64,000 nucleotides of DNA from Salvator merianae (Eukaryota > Chordata > Lepidosauria > Squamata > Teiidae), in contig QVOM02000074.1 of assembly GCA_003586115.2 (NCBI GenBank), positions 2,092,199 to 2,156,198 of the forward strand, read 5' to 3'. The position numbers and the translations under genes are program-made. Below, one piece after another: positions 1 through 12,284 of this stretch. The notes under the pieces are model-generated. The model saw only the letters and a list, made by a program, of their open reading frames with translations, searched no databases and was not told where the DNA came from. Each line of letters opens with the position of its first letter. Position 1 is the first letter of the stretch.

Positions 1-106
1 GCTTCCTTGCTGGAGTGAGTGTCTTACCCATGGTCAACTATATATTTACTAAGTGACCTTCTAGCTTAATGACTGACCCAGGCATCCAAAGTTCTGGGTT
101 CTTCAT

Positions 107-1081
107 TTTTTAAAAAACCTTTTTTTTTTAATTTAAGGTATATAAAATTACACTAAATGATTCATGATTTATAAACTAACATTTTTAACTAACAACTTCC
201 TCCTTTCTCCAAAGTTTCTTCTATATGTCATAATTCTTGCCCCTCCAATCACTCAGTTGTTTTCTTCTACCAGTTGTCTTCTTTCTTCTTCATTCTTCAA
301 TCCAGTGATCACAAGTCACTCTCCAATTCTTCTAGAAAGTCAATATAGGGTCTCCAGTTTTCATAAAAACTTATCAACTGTCTTATTTCTCTGTAAATTA
401 ATCAATTTGTCCATCTTGGCAGGTTCTTAAGATCTTCCCTTTTCTGTCTTCTGCCAAGGCCCTCTAATCGTCATTTGCTGTTATGGTCAGCCAAATACTT
501 TTTCTTTTCTTTTCGGCTAATGAAATGCTGCCGTTAATCTTCCAAGGACCTTATCTCTTAGCTGATAAGAATTTTATCTGAGAGTATTTTAATGATTTAC
601 TGAAGTCGCAAGCTCCTTAAAAACTTTAAATGTTACTTCTGAAGATTAATGCCTCTGCAAGTCTTTTTAACATCGCACTGAATATCTCTGCCATTCTCAG
701 GGTTATAATTGCAGAAACTCTTGTCTGATGGTTTTTATAAATTTCTCTTAAATTTACTATCTTCATAAATTAAAAGAAGATTGACCGAACTTACTGCCTT
801 TAAAGACAACACACAATGTAATTCGGGAATGTTGTTGATGTTCCTCTTCACTCCATACAGCTCCTCCAGTACGTGCTGGCTGCAAAAATGCCATTGCCCC
901 ACTGGGGGGGGGACTTAATTGGAGCTCTAATGAGGAATCCCTCTGCTTCCCTGTTATGCAGGGAGATAAAATCTTCTGGTAGAGGGGTTTAAAACTCCCC
1001 CCTCTGTCTCTTCACATTATGGTTTGCTTAGAGGAAAAATTCCTCTTAGCAACTACATTCGGCCATTTTCCTGGAAGTCTG
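107..1081 (-). mobile_element. Internally deleted L1, copy A (5' UTR joined to ORF2 tail)
   Basis: A 975-bp minus-strand L1 flanked by a perfect 19-bp target-site duplication (88-106 and 1082-1100). Reading on the minus strand, it starts at the L1 5' end (GACTTCCAGG then AATGGCCGAATG) and runs through the same 5' UTR seen in copies B and C to about position 440. It then jumps straight into the last ~45 codons of ORF2 and the 3' UTR, ending in an A-rich tail near 120. All of ORF1 and nearly all of ORF2 (endonuclease, reverse transcriptase) are absent. The duplication shows it entered as a unit, so the deletion preceded insertion. Confidence 0.85.
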
Positions 1082-1100
1082 AAAGTTCTGGGTTCTTCAT

Positions 1101-1944
1101 GATGTACTGCCAGCATATTCAGCTCCAAGTGCAACCCATCCCAAAACAGCCTTGACAGGCAAGCTTCCCCCAAATCAGTTACCTCAGCCACCAACATACA
1201 AAATTTGGAGGTACAGGCTGCTCCATTTTGTTTACCTTGCTTAATCTGACAAACCCATTGTTTTACATGATCCTTATGTGCAAGGTCACAGTATTGTGCC
1301 TCCAGCACTTCTGCAAAAGTCCCATGTTTTTGGTGGGGCTCACCCTACAATGCCCAGCATTCACTGAGTAGTAACTCCAACCAGTAAGTTAATAGTGAAT
1401 GCTTTGTGTGCCAGATCACCTGAAAAGTTCTCACCTCAGCACCACATTTGTATTTGGAGTTGCATGAGAAATATGCTAGTAGGCAGTATTATACTGTGGA
1501 ACTCAGCAATATCCTAAGGCTAGAGACAAGAATCACAGTTGTAAAGGGAAACCCAGCATTGGCATACACAGCTGTGACTGTGGGAGGCCCCAGGTACTGG
1601 ACCCCATGGTGGGGCTGAGGAAGAGCTCATGGAGCTGGAACTTGTGGCTGCAGTTGCAGGCAACTAGGTTGAGGTACTGGAGCAGCCAGAATCACTGGTG
1701 TGTGTGTGTGTGTGTTGAATGATGATACAGGATTTTAGAGGTGGGCCTCCCATAGGATAGAAGAGGAGTTCCAAATGGGATAGACCTGCCGATTGCCATT
1801 GACGGCAGTGCCTGAGTGGCTGGAATGGTGACACTGGTTGAGTAACTGGTGCTGTGGTGGATGATGGGCAACTGTTGGAACAGATGGTGCTGAGCTGGCT
1901 GGGATAACCATGGTACTTAGGGAATGCAATTTACTGTGGCTGGA
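1101..1944. other. Intergenic, no gene recognised
   Basis: No coding region or repeat family recognised. A short (TG)n run lies at about 1698-1715. The sequence joins the 5'-truncated L1 near 1945. Confidence 0.5.
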
Positions 1945-4900
1945 CCAAGGAAAAAAATGGAATAACAATGTATATAAAACAGCATTTGATGCCTGAATTA
2001 AAAATAGTGGACTATCATGGAAGATGTATTAAAGTCAAAGTGACAATCGCTGGACAAAAAACATTAATTGTGGGAGTATATGCACCAAATCAGAACAGAG
2101 AAGACTTTTATAAAAAATTGATGAATTAACTGTTGGAGTTACCATGAGAATTTGTGTCTGCTTGGTGACTGGAACAAGGTGGTGGATCTGAATAATGATA
2201 AAAAATTGGAGAGAAATAAAATCTTTGCAAGGAAAATTACCTAAGCGTTTCATTTTTTAAAATTTTACAGTCATTGGAAATAATTGACACATGGAGATTT
2301 AAGAATGGGAAAGTGAAGGACTATACGTATTACTCAGAGAGATACCAATTCGCCTCATGAATAGACATGATATGGCTGTCTAAGTCCTGGACTAAGCAAA
2401 TAAGTGTGGAAATCTTAGCAAAAACCTATAGAAGTGTGGAAATCTAGATCACAAACCTATAGAAGTGATAATTGGTTCCAACAGGAAGGAAATTTACAGA
2501 TGGACTCAATTAATTATAATTACAAAATGAACAATTAGTAGCATCAATGAAACCAAAAATTAGAGATTTTTCTCAGACAACCTGGATAAAAGAACCGATT
2601 TACATATGAGAGGCTATTTGATTCAATTGTCAGCACAATGGAAAAAGAAGAAGCAACAAAAAGTACAGTTATTAAAAAAGGAGATTGAGAAAAAAGAACA
2701 AGAATTGAAGCAAAATCCAATGAGTAAACAAATTTTACGGCAGTTAAAGTTATTGCAAAAAGAGTTCTCTGTGTTGATGATGGATGAGTTGGAAGCCAAT
2801 TTGAGGTCTGTGACACAAAGAAACTTTGAATTAGCAAATAAGCCAGGATAATGGCTATCATATAAATTAAGAAAAGTTGAAAAGTGTGATATCTAAAAGA
2901 GTGAATGGAGATGGAAAAGTGATGCACCCAACAAAAATTAAGAAGATTTTCCATTAATTTTATACAGGACTTTATAAAAGTAATAAAGTGCAAGATGAAG
3001 ATATACAAAGATATTTAAGTGATAAAAAATGACAATAAAATATATTACTTAGTGGACTGGTTACTCCAATGGAATTCTTCAAAACAGTTAAAAAGCAAAA
3101 TTGGGGAAAGCACCAGGATCAGATGGTTTGGCTGCTGTGTATTATAAATGTTTTGAAGACAAATTGCAACTTCCATTACAGTACCTGACGAATGAAATAC
3201 TCCAAACTGGTAAGGTACCAGCCAGCTGGGAAAAGGTTTACATATCATTGATTCCTCCAGAAACTCAGGATTTAACACTATCAAAGAACTGTAGACCAAT
3301 TATGGAATAATTATTATAAATTATTTACTATGATTTTGAAAGAAAGGCTGAAGGCAGTATTAAATGATTATATATACCAGGATCAGGCCAGTTTTCTACC
3401 AGAGAGACAAATGTGTCATAATATGAGAATTGTGATTGATATCATTGAATATTTGAAAAATCATAATGAAAAACAAGCTGCCTTGATATTCTTGGATGCA
3501 GAGAAGGTATTTGACAATTTAAACTGGAATTTCATGTTTAAAGTATTTGAGAAGATGGAAATGGGAGAAAATTTTACAAAATGGGTGAAGACAGTTTATA
3601 ATATTCAATCGGCTCAGACTTATTAATGGAGACTGTACAGAAGAATATCAAATACAAAAAGATACGAGGCAAGGTTTTCACTGTTACTTTTTATATTGGC
3701 TTTGGAAGGTTTGAACTAGTCCATAAGAACTGAAGAAGGCATCAAGGTAATAAAAATTAAGAAAGAGGAATACAAGCTGAGAGCCTTTGCAGATGATTGG
3801 TGATAATATTGGAAGATCCAATTCAAAGTATTGAAATACTGAAAGAGAAATTGGGAAAGTTTGGAATGGCAGCTGCATTTAAAAATGAAGATACTTATAA
3901 GAAATATGACTGCTCAGGATCAAGATTTGCTTAAGGAAAAATTGGGTTTCATGTTAGAGAAAAAGGTTTTCTTATTTGGGAGTTAATCAAAATTTGATGC
4001 TTTTTCAAAATATTTATGTGAAAATGTGGCTAGTAAGCATGACGTGGAAAAGTGGGAGAAACTGAAGTTGTTACTACTGGGTGGGATTTCTGTAATTAAA
4101 TTTAATGTACTGAAAAAATGATGTTTCTATTTCAGATTCCAGAAAATTTAATGATAAGTTGTTTAAACAAAGGCAAAGGGATATGTCAAAGTTTGTGTGG
4201 CAGGTGAAGAAGCCTAGAATATTATTTAAATTATTTCAATATGAAAAGAAAAGGGGCGGAGTCTGAGCCTACCTAATTTGAAATTGTATTATGAAGCTTG
4301 TTGCTTGTAGATGAGAGATGGGTGTGGTTGAAAGATCTAAAATGGTTACATTTGGAAGGTTTTGATCTAAAATACGGACAGCATGACTATTTTTGGTATA
4401 ACAAAACAAAAATTAATGCAGCATTTAAAAATCACTTTGTGAGAAACACAGTGTTAACAGTATGGGATAGATACAAAGACGGATTGTACATGCGAATACC
4501 TCTTTGTGAAGCCCTTTTCAGACAATTGGGAAGGTAAGGAGAATGGCTTACATATGAACAGTTATTAAATTGGGACCGGGGAAAGGTGAATTCATCCTAA
4601 AAACAAGAGATCAAATACAAAATAAGAGATACAATGTACAATGATTGATGTATGCACAATTTATAGACTGCTTTAAAACAAATCAGAAAGAAAAACAGAA
4701 ATGGGAAGAAGAATGGGGAAAAGAAGAAAGGGGTTTGATCTCTATGTTGTACAAAATATTGTTGAAATTTGAAATGGAACAAGTTAAAGAATGTATGGTG
4801 AACTCAGCAAAGAACTTTCAATATAATATATAGATGGAACAATTAGAGAAAATGTGGTTGATGAATCTAAAATTTACTCTGTGTTATAAGCTAAAGAAGG

Positions 4901-5450
4901 ACTTTTATAAAGATAAATTAATCTAAAATATATAACAAGTATGTCAAGTAAGTGTTGTAAATGTGTAGAAAAGGCTGGAAAATATTATATGTGGTGGTCA
5001 TGCTCAATAGTAAAAATCTTATGGCTAAAGATATATGCTAAAATACAAAAAATGTTAAAGAAACCTTTTTATTGGGGTTGATTGGTAAGGATTTGGTTAA
5101 ATAGGTTATATTGCAATATACAATAACTGCTGCAAGACTGATACATGTGGAGAAATGGAATATGCCGAACATTTCAACATAGTCTTTGCAGAAATGGACA
5201 AACTGACTAACTTAATAAGGGATCAACCAACGTCAGTCTTTGTTAAGAACTGGCAACTCTTCATTCATTATATACAGACATCAGAAAAGGACTTAACAGT
5301 TGCAGACTTGGAAGAATAATGTGAGATAGACACTGGGGTGATAAAAGAATTAACAAGAGGAGCAAAGAGTTATAGATAATCTTCAGAAGAAGATTGGAAC
5401 TTACCAATTAAACTTGTACCTTTTGTTCTTTTTAGATTTTTTCATGTTTG
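1945..5450 (+). mobile_element. L1 ORF2 remnant, lineage I (endonuclease to C-terminus)
   Basis: Degenerate L1 ORF2 on the plus strand, broken by many stops and frame changes. Visible parts are the endonuclease (KTLIVGVYAPNQ near 2060, then DTWRFKNGKVKDYTYYSERY near 2290), a basic coiled segment at 2606-2851, and reverse transcriptase (GKAPGSDGLAAVYYKCF at 3101, IFLDAEKVFDNLNWNF near 3490). A C-terminal region ends near 5310 with EMDKLTNLIRDQPTSVFVKN. The beginning of the endonuclease and ORF1 are missing. The final C-terminal motif is homologous to the ORF2 tails of copies A, B, C and D, so it belongs to their lineage. Confidence 0.85.
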
Positions 5451-6121
5451 TTTAATTATATTTACTGATTTTTTTTAAAAAAATTGGTTAATTCCAAGAA
5501 TGCCTGCAGTTGCATAACAACCACCTTCTCTAACACCTTGACCAAAAAGAAGGTATTTGCAACTGGACAGCAGAACACACCTCAGGATGCAAGGAGGACT
5601 TTTTAAGGAATGGATGGCCTCTGTTTCGACTTTCACCGCTAAGGCTGTGTTCATATACATTAAAAAAAAAAGAAGAAGAAGAAGAAAGAAAAGCACTTCA
5701 GAAACAGCTGAGAAACAGCTTAGAGATATTTTGCAGATGCAATCACTCAGATGCAGTCAGACTCGCCTACAGAGGCACTTCTTGGGCATATTTGAGATCT
5801 AAAGACACCACTCCCCCCCGCCAAATTTACCTTATTGCACTTCAAAGCCTGGGAATGGGTGACTCTTCATTTGAGGTTTAATAAAACCAGGGTGACCCTT
5901 CCTTTTAGTCAGATTGGGCAGGAAGCAGCATAAGCACAGAAGAGGGAAATGTAGCCAATCACACCATGGGAACAAATGCTGTTAGTGAGTATCCAATCAA
6001 GTCAATGGAAAGGTTGGCAGATGAATGACCACTTGTTGTCACAGAAGGCGTGGCGAAACTTGGAGATGAAGAACACTGAAGTGAGAAAAAAAATGAGGTA
6101 GGCTTATTCTTTTGACTCTGT
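5451..6121. other. Intergenic, no gene recognised
   Basis: Contains the A/T-rich end of the L1 and an (AAG)n run at about 5661-5693. Nothing else recognised up to the DNA transposon at 6122. Confidence 0.5.
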
Positions 6122-7333
6122 GGCCGCTGCCGGACACGGTATTTAATCAGTTTAAAGGCCGTCTTCACTTCCCACCGTCCCGACAGACACGGCATTTAAT
6201 CAGACTTCACTTCCCGCTGTCCCGACATGATCTTGCCGTTCCGTAATTTTTAAGGATTAAATTGGCTAAATGCGGATTACTTTGTCTTCGGATTTTATCA
6301 ACTCTCAAACCGTTCCAGATCGCTAGCGTGCTTTACTTTTGCTGTGGGCACGGAGAAAGCGATTATGTGGGAGGACCGTAATTTTTTGTGGGCGTGCAGA
6401 GGGAGGGATCCCCATTTGGTGCCGTCCAATGACAGACTTTGTGGGTGGGCAGGAAGCACCTCCATTATCCCCACTGCTGCCAGCAGAAACGAAATGGCAG
6501 GGTGGGTGTGCGTGCGTGTGTGTGTGTCTCCGTCCCTGTGCTTCTTGCTCTGTGTTGGAGGAGAGGGGGGGAGCGAGGCAGTAGAGAGATATTTCCCTGA
6601 GGAGTGGAAGAGAGAGAGGGAGAGAGAGAGAGAGAGTTGGGCAAGCCAAAGGAAGAAATTAAAGACTTCCTTCACTTCCGTCTGCTCTTTAAAGCAAAAA
6701 ATAAACTGCGCCTGTTTGGAGTTTTGCCTTACACAGCTACACAGGGAGACAAATGCTCGGTGGAGGTCTCCGAGGCAGATGAGTCAGCAGCACTGTCACA
6801 ATAGCAGCCCCCCCCACGTTCCCTCCCCAGTTTTTCCCTTTGTTATGGACCTCTCCTGCTTTTACGCTACTTTTAAAATGCGCAGTTGCGTTAAAGTGCA
6901 GTAGCAGGGGAGCAGAAACTTCATTAGCATGTCAAAAGCTTTTAGTTTTTTAAAGTTTCATAGTTTTAAATCTCTGTTTTGAGATGTCCGACCGCGGCCA
7001 TAGTTTTAAGGTTCTGCTTGAGTAGATAGAGCAAATGGACAATGCATATTAAATGAATCCAGGCAGCAGCAAGAGCAGAGCTTGACTTTCCCGCCCCGTG
7101 ACGTCAGGATTTGAACGTTGGGACTGCAACCAATCGCTGACTGCATAGGGAGGAGATTTTGACGAGGGGTGAAGGCACGGGAAATATCAGTGTGGGAACG
7201 AGCAAGTACGAATTGACTCCGTGATAAATTGTAACTGTGGGAACGACCAGAGGACGACCAAAGAACGAATTCACTGCGCGTACTCTTCTATACGGATTAC
7301 ATATCTCTGCTTTGACGATGTCCGACCGCGGCC
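6122..7333 (-). mobile_element. Non-autonomous DNA transposon, family 1, copy E
   Basis: A 1.2-kb element that aligns in reverse orientation with copy F (41380-42577). The ends are GGCCGCTGCCGGACAC on the left and, reverse-complemented from the right, GGCCGCGGTCGGACAT. No transposase ORF is visible; longer ORFs here are low-complexity. Near the left end the block ACACGGYATTTAATCAG occurs twice, about 55 bp apart. Around 6970-6999 a 29-bp extra copy of the right terminus is inserted. No clean 3-bp duplication flanks this copy, unlike F. PIF/Harbinger-like assignment is inferred from copy F and family 2. Confidence 0.65.
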
Positions 7334-8779
7334 TTAGACTTTTTTGTGTGACTACGGAAGGAATGCACAACCAAAAAAATGGACAACCACTTCTGGTCTG
7401 TGACCATAATAAATTTATTCAATTCAATTCAATTCACTCAGGTACTTTCTGCTCTTACCTGGCTGTGGCTGTGATCTGAATTAGTGGGTCTGGATGAACA
7501 AGCCTCATTGGTTTGGGCTACAGCAAGGCGTGGTCTGGAACAGTGCCATTTGCACAGTGGTGCTGGTCCCTATTCCCACATCAGCCCTGAAGCTCACATG
7601 AGCTTTGGGTTTGGCCTCCAAGGACTCTGAAGGATAAGGAGAGGAAGTTCCTAGGCTCAGCCCCTAGGGAACCCATTTCAGCAGTGAGCTTCAATGCACT
7701 GCTGAAATAGGTCCCCCAGTAGTCCAGAAAATGGAGGCACGCATTCTGCATATCTTTGTTATCTGAACTTGCCTAGGATGATATGCTGCTAGTTCTCAAT
7801 GTTGAGCTCAATCAGGAGCTCCTTTTTCTGGATTACGCTATCTCCTGTGTGGACAGAGCCTCTCTGATCCACATTAACATTCAGTCAAAAGAGGCCCTGA
7901 AGCTGACTATGAGGGATCCAAATATGGATTAGTGGTAAGTGCAGAAAGGCCCTTCGTTATGTTTCAAAGTCTGAATTACAGGTGCATTTACTTGTGGATG
8001 TTTAAGCATGCTGGTAAGGAGAGGAATAAAAAAAAAAGCATGTTTAAACTGATTGGATAGGGTATAAAAGCAAGTGTTATGGGCAAAGAGCTTTAAGGCT
8101 ACCTGCCCTCTCACCTACCAGCACCTCTGGTCTGTGTTGTGTTCCACAGTTTCGAGAATTCATTGTATTTCCTTTGAGAGAATTAGGTCAGCATATTTGT
8201 GACTGGCAGTAGGTCTGAAACAGGGTTTTTCTTCTTCATATTCTAGTAGTAGATGGCTTGTGTTCTTTTTTGATTAAAATGACTGGATGAGTAAGAGATC
8301 AACACTCTTTCAGTTGTTAAAGTTTTTTAGAAAAATAAATTTCACTAGGTGGTAGTTTTGAAATTAGATGTAAGAGGGATCGTGGGTGAAGAAGTGGAAA
8401 TCCATACTGCCACTATCTGTTCATATATGTTACTGTAGCAGATATCTTTACTAAGAGAAAATTATCTGCCCCTTTAAAAACTCCATTAATTTTGTTTGAA
8501 CCTTATGCTTAAGAAAATGCCATGTGTATGAACTGAGTAGGAACTGGGGAAAAGCTCCAACATATTTCCTTATGTCTGTCCTGACTCTTACAAGATTCAG
8601 TTTCATGGGGTGGCCCATAGTGCTGTTTTGGGAAGGGGAGGAAAAGCATCTCCTTATTAATTCTGTCCACACTCTGTATCATTTTATAATTTTATACATC
8701 CCTTTACCTCTTAATTGCATCCTTGCTTGGTTAAACAGCCACAACAGTTTTTATCTTTCCACATAAGAGAATCCCAATA
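7334..8779. other. Intergenic; LINE-type 3' tail at 7385-7440
   Basis: Just after the DNA transposon is a segment ending GACCATAATAAATTTATTC followed by (AATTC) repeats, which looks like the 3' terminus and microsatellite tail of a LINE or SINE. Nothing else recognised. Confidence 0.45.
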
Positions 8780-8789
8780 GCCACTTCAC

Positions 8790-9900
8790 CATTTTAGTTA
8801 ATTTCCTTTGATCTTTTGGCTTTTTTTTTTTTTTTTTTTGGATGTGGTATCCAACATTGTACACAGTATTCTGGGTGAGGTGTTACTATCACTCTGTACA
8901 GAAGCAATATAATACTAGCAAGTTTTCTTCTCAGTCCCATTGCTTATTACCCCTAACATGCTATTAACCTTATTTTAGAGCTGATGTCATTGAGCTATGC
9001 CAAGATCTGTTTCTTGGACAGTTGTAGCCAACTCAGATTCTGTTAGTCTATAGATGTATTTAAGACTTTTAGCCCCAGTGAGCATTCACTTTTACTTGTT
9101 CATATTGAGCAGGATCTGTCATTCTGATGTCCAGTTCTCCAATATGCAGAGATCCTTTTGAAACTCTTTAGAGTCATTTTCTGTTTTTACACTTTGCACA
9201 ATTTGTTATCAGCAAATTTGGCCACTTGACTGCTCTTTGCTCACTCTAGACCATCTGAGAATTTGTTTAAAAGCACCAATTCCAGTAAAGAACCTCAGAG
9301 AACTCCACTTGTGTTCTCTGTGGAGCTCTCATTTGTTTTATGTTCCTTAACTAGTTGCTTACCCATAAGAAGACTTGCAATTTAATTCCATGGCTGTTTA
9401 GTTTACTGAGAAACCTTTACTTAACTGAAAAGTATTTATCAAAAGCATTTTGGAAGCCCAAGAAGATAACATCTAATGGATCACCTTTATAGATGCTGAA
9501 TCTCTCAAAAAAATTACAAGAGGTTAATTAGACTCTTCTTTCCAGAATTTTTTGTTATTCTTGAATAAGGTCGATACTTCCAAATGTTTGATAATTTTAT
9601 CCTTAATAATCATTTTGACATTTTTCTTTGGGAGAGAAGTTAATCATCTCGGTCTCCCCTTGAACTGCTTTAAAAATTAAAATAATGCATTATTAAAATG
9701 ACTGCATACTCATCTTTGAGTTCTTTAATATTTTTTTATGAATGCTGTCCAGGCTTGGTGGTTTTTTTATTTTTAATTTATCAATAAGGTCTACTACTAC
9801 TACTTTGTCATCACTATTAGCCTTAGATCATCAGCCTCTGCTGCTGAGAAAATTCCTTCTCTCTTGTAGTACACCTTAGCTCCCTCACTGTCCAGGTGAC
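8790..9900 (-). mobile_element. CR1-type LINE reverse transcriptase fragment
   Basis: On the minus strand around 9480-9420 the translation reads DPLDVIFLGFQNAFDKYFS, matching the reverse transcriptase block with the catalytic Asp region of CR1-clade LINEs (usual form DVIFLDFQKAFDKV). Further along, near 9320, TQVEFSEVLYWNWCF resembles the GVPQGSVLGP block. The copy is old, with stops in all frames. The stretch 9960-10980 may be more of the same element toward its 5' side, but I could not confirm it. Confidence 0.65.
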
Positions 9901-9932
9901 CAATGCCCCCCCTAGATGGTCTGCTGTTTCTG

Positions 9933-9956
9933 ATAAATAAATAAATAAATAAATAA
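9933..9956. repeat. (AAAT)n microsatellite
   Basis: About six uninterrupted tetranucleotide units next to the CR1 fragment. Confidence 0.8.
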
Positions 9957-9960
9957 ACAA

Positions 9961-12284
9961 TATTTTAATATATTTATTTGCATTTATAGTTTTGGCAGTA
10001 TGTTTAAAATAGTGCTAGTCAATCATGCTGTCTACTTCATAGTCTTTGCAGTTCTTTTCTTAATCTTCAGAATCCACTGTGACTTCACTTATGTTATTAT
10101 CTAAATAATACCCCAGTTTTCTTTACAGTGTTTGTTCTCCCATTCTTTCCCTTCAGCTTCCTTTTCATCAGATTTCTCAGTTTTGAGAAGTCTGATATTA
10201 CTATGTTTGACACACTTTTCAAAGTTTTGCTTGTTAAACATGTTGGAATTTATAGCACTATGTTTCTATATTTACTTTTTTCACCAAGTCCTAAATGTTA
10301 ATTAAGACTGAGTTCAGCATTGGCTTTTCTCAGGAGGATTCCTCAGTCAACTGTTGCAAGTGTCTAAAAAGTTTACCTGTTTTTCATAGACTAAGTAAGC
10401 ATTTATCAACCAATGTGTGAGTAATTGAAGCCTCCCATTGTTACAATACCTCCTTTTTATGAAACCTTTTTGATTTTCTTTTCCACCTCTGAGCACCTTG
10501 ATTTGAGGAGGGGCAATACATCCCCAGTGTTACGTTATTTTTGTGACCTGGTATTGCTATCCATGGAAATTCTTTGGAGGCATCTGACCCTTGTGAGATT
10601 CCAAAGCAGCTTGGTTCAATACTGTCTTTCATATTTAGGATGACACATTTCCATTCTATCATTTCCAGTCTTCCTGTGAAGTTTTAACCAAAATTAACTG
10701 TCACATTTGCTGCCACCACTCTGGCAGTTACTTCCACTATATTTGTATTTTCTTCAGAAATCAAACATTGAAATTTACCAGTTATGGCTCAAAGACTCCT
10801 GACATTGGCATATTCCATCCCTAAGAAATGACTGTTCCTGAACTGTCCTGTGCCCTTCCAGCTTCACAGTGCACCATCCACCATCGTCTAAAAGATTGCT
10901 TCCTAATATCATATCTAATCAATGCACAGAACCTAATGTACCTAAATTGTAAAACAGTCTTATCAACGATAAACTTGGGCTGGCAATGGAAGATGTTTCT
11001 CTTATTTCTGCCTCATAGTAACTAATGTAGTATAGCAATGCTATCAAAACAAGCATCCTTTCATTTTCATAAGCTGAAAGAATTTGGGTTTCTGACATGA
11101 ATACACTATTTGTATCTTTAGCAGGAAAGTGCTGCTTTCAGAAGTTTCCCTATTCCCCTTAACCCACGGAGGAAAAGTGATCAATTGCATGGGTACTGAT
11201 GCTATGCAATGCAGCAATACTTGACTACTTTGTATCATTAACATAACTCACATTTTTTCAACCATAGTACTACCACCACTGTTAATGATGGTAGTTATTG
11301 GATTGACAAACTTTTTTTTTTAATTGCATATTCACTCTTTTTTCTTGTGAATTCTAACTAGAGTTAATACATGGATTCCCATTTTTGCTTTTGGGAAAAC
11401 TCTCTTGACTTAGCCATACTTCTAATATGCCATCAAATCTAACAATCAAACAAAGCCCTAGCCAGTCCAGGTATTTGATGTGTTTCATCTCAAGCATACC
11501 TAATGAAGCCCTTGATTAGTTGCATCAGGTGTGCTTGAGGCACACTTGATTTGCACAGGTGTGTTCTTATGGGGGATTCTATTCAGGGGGATGAATACTT
11601 CTGAGACTGCAGTAGTCAGTTAAAGTGGCATTTTGAATTTGGGGAAATCACTTGTTATATTAGTTGTGTTGAGCTATTTAAATTGTTCTTGTTTGATTTT
11701 TCCCCCCCGAACAGCCAACCAGTTATACCTTCTGCAAATAAATCTAATTTTCAGTGGGGATTGAATGATTATGATTGCAACTGTATATAATTTATTCTCC
11801 TTCTTTTTCCTGGTTTTGGCTTATATTTGTAAATATATAATTTTAATATGGATGTATTGATGTGAAAAATATTGTTCATGATTTGTTACTGTGAAAGACA
11901 AAACTGTTAAATAATGGGTAAAGAAAAATAAGAGAGTAATATAAGAAGAGAAGTATGGGGACAGGTGAAGCAGCATAGAGGTATTAGAATAGAAGTGAAA
12001 TAGATGTGAGAAGTAATCAACATGTAAATGAACAGGTGGGTGGTAATAAATAATAAGAGAGTGAATAGAGAGATACCATAATTAATCCTTAGGGAAAGTG
12101 GTTATGGGAAAACACAGTCATCAAGTTTAAGAAGGCAATGGTGAGCAGAGAGCTCGATCCTCCTGGTAGAAAGGAAGCCAAGCTTTCAGAAGGGGGAGAG
12201 ATTCTGTCAGAAAGAAGTCAAAGAAGTAAATTAAGATATAGTGGAAGATCTTAATTTACAAAGAAAGTAAAGGAGAAAAAGCAC
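9961..12284. other. Intergenic, no gene recognised
   Basis: AT-rich DNA, possibly including the 5' side of the CR1 fragment (to ~10980) and degenerate upstream sequence of the lineage II L1 (from ~11880). No coding region is supported. Confidence 0.4.

Noticed and set aside
6298..6904. Overlapping ORFs of 108-186 codons around 6298-6904
   Set aside because: They overlap on both strands in a GC-rich, (GA)n-containing part of DNA transposon E; no recognisable domains and no support in copy F.
11380..11700. Segment suspected to be a Tc1/mariner end
   Set aside because: Only a loose resemblance; no inverted repeats or TA duplication could be demonstrated.
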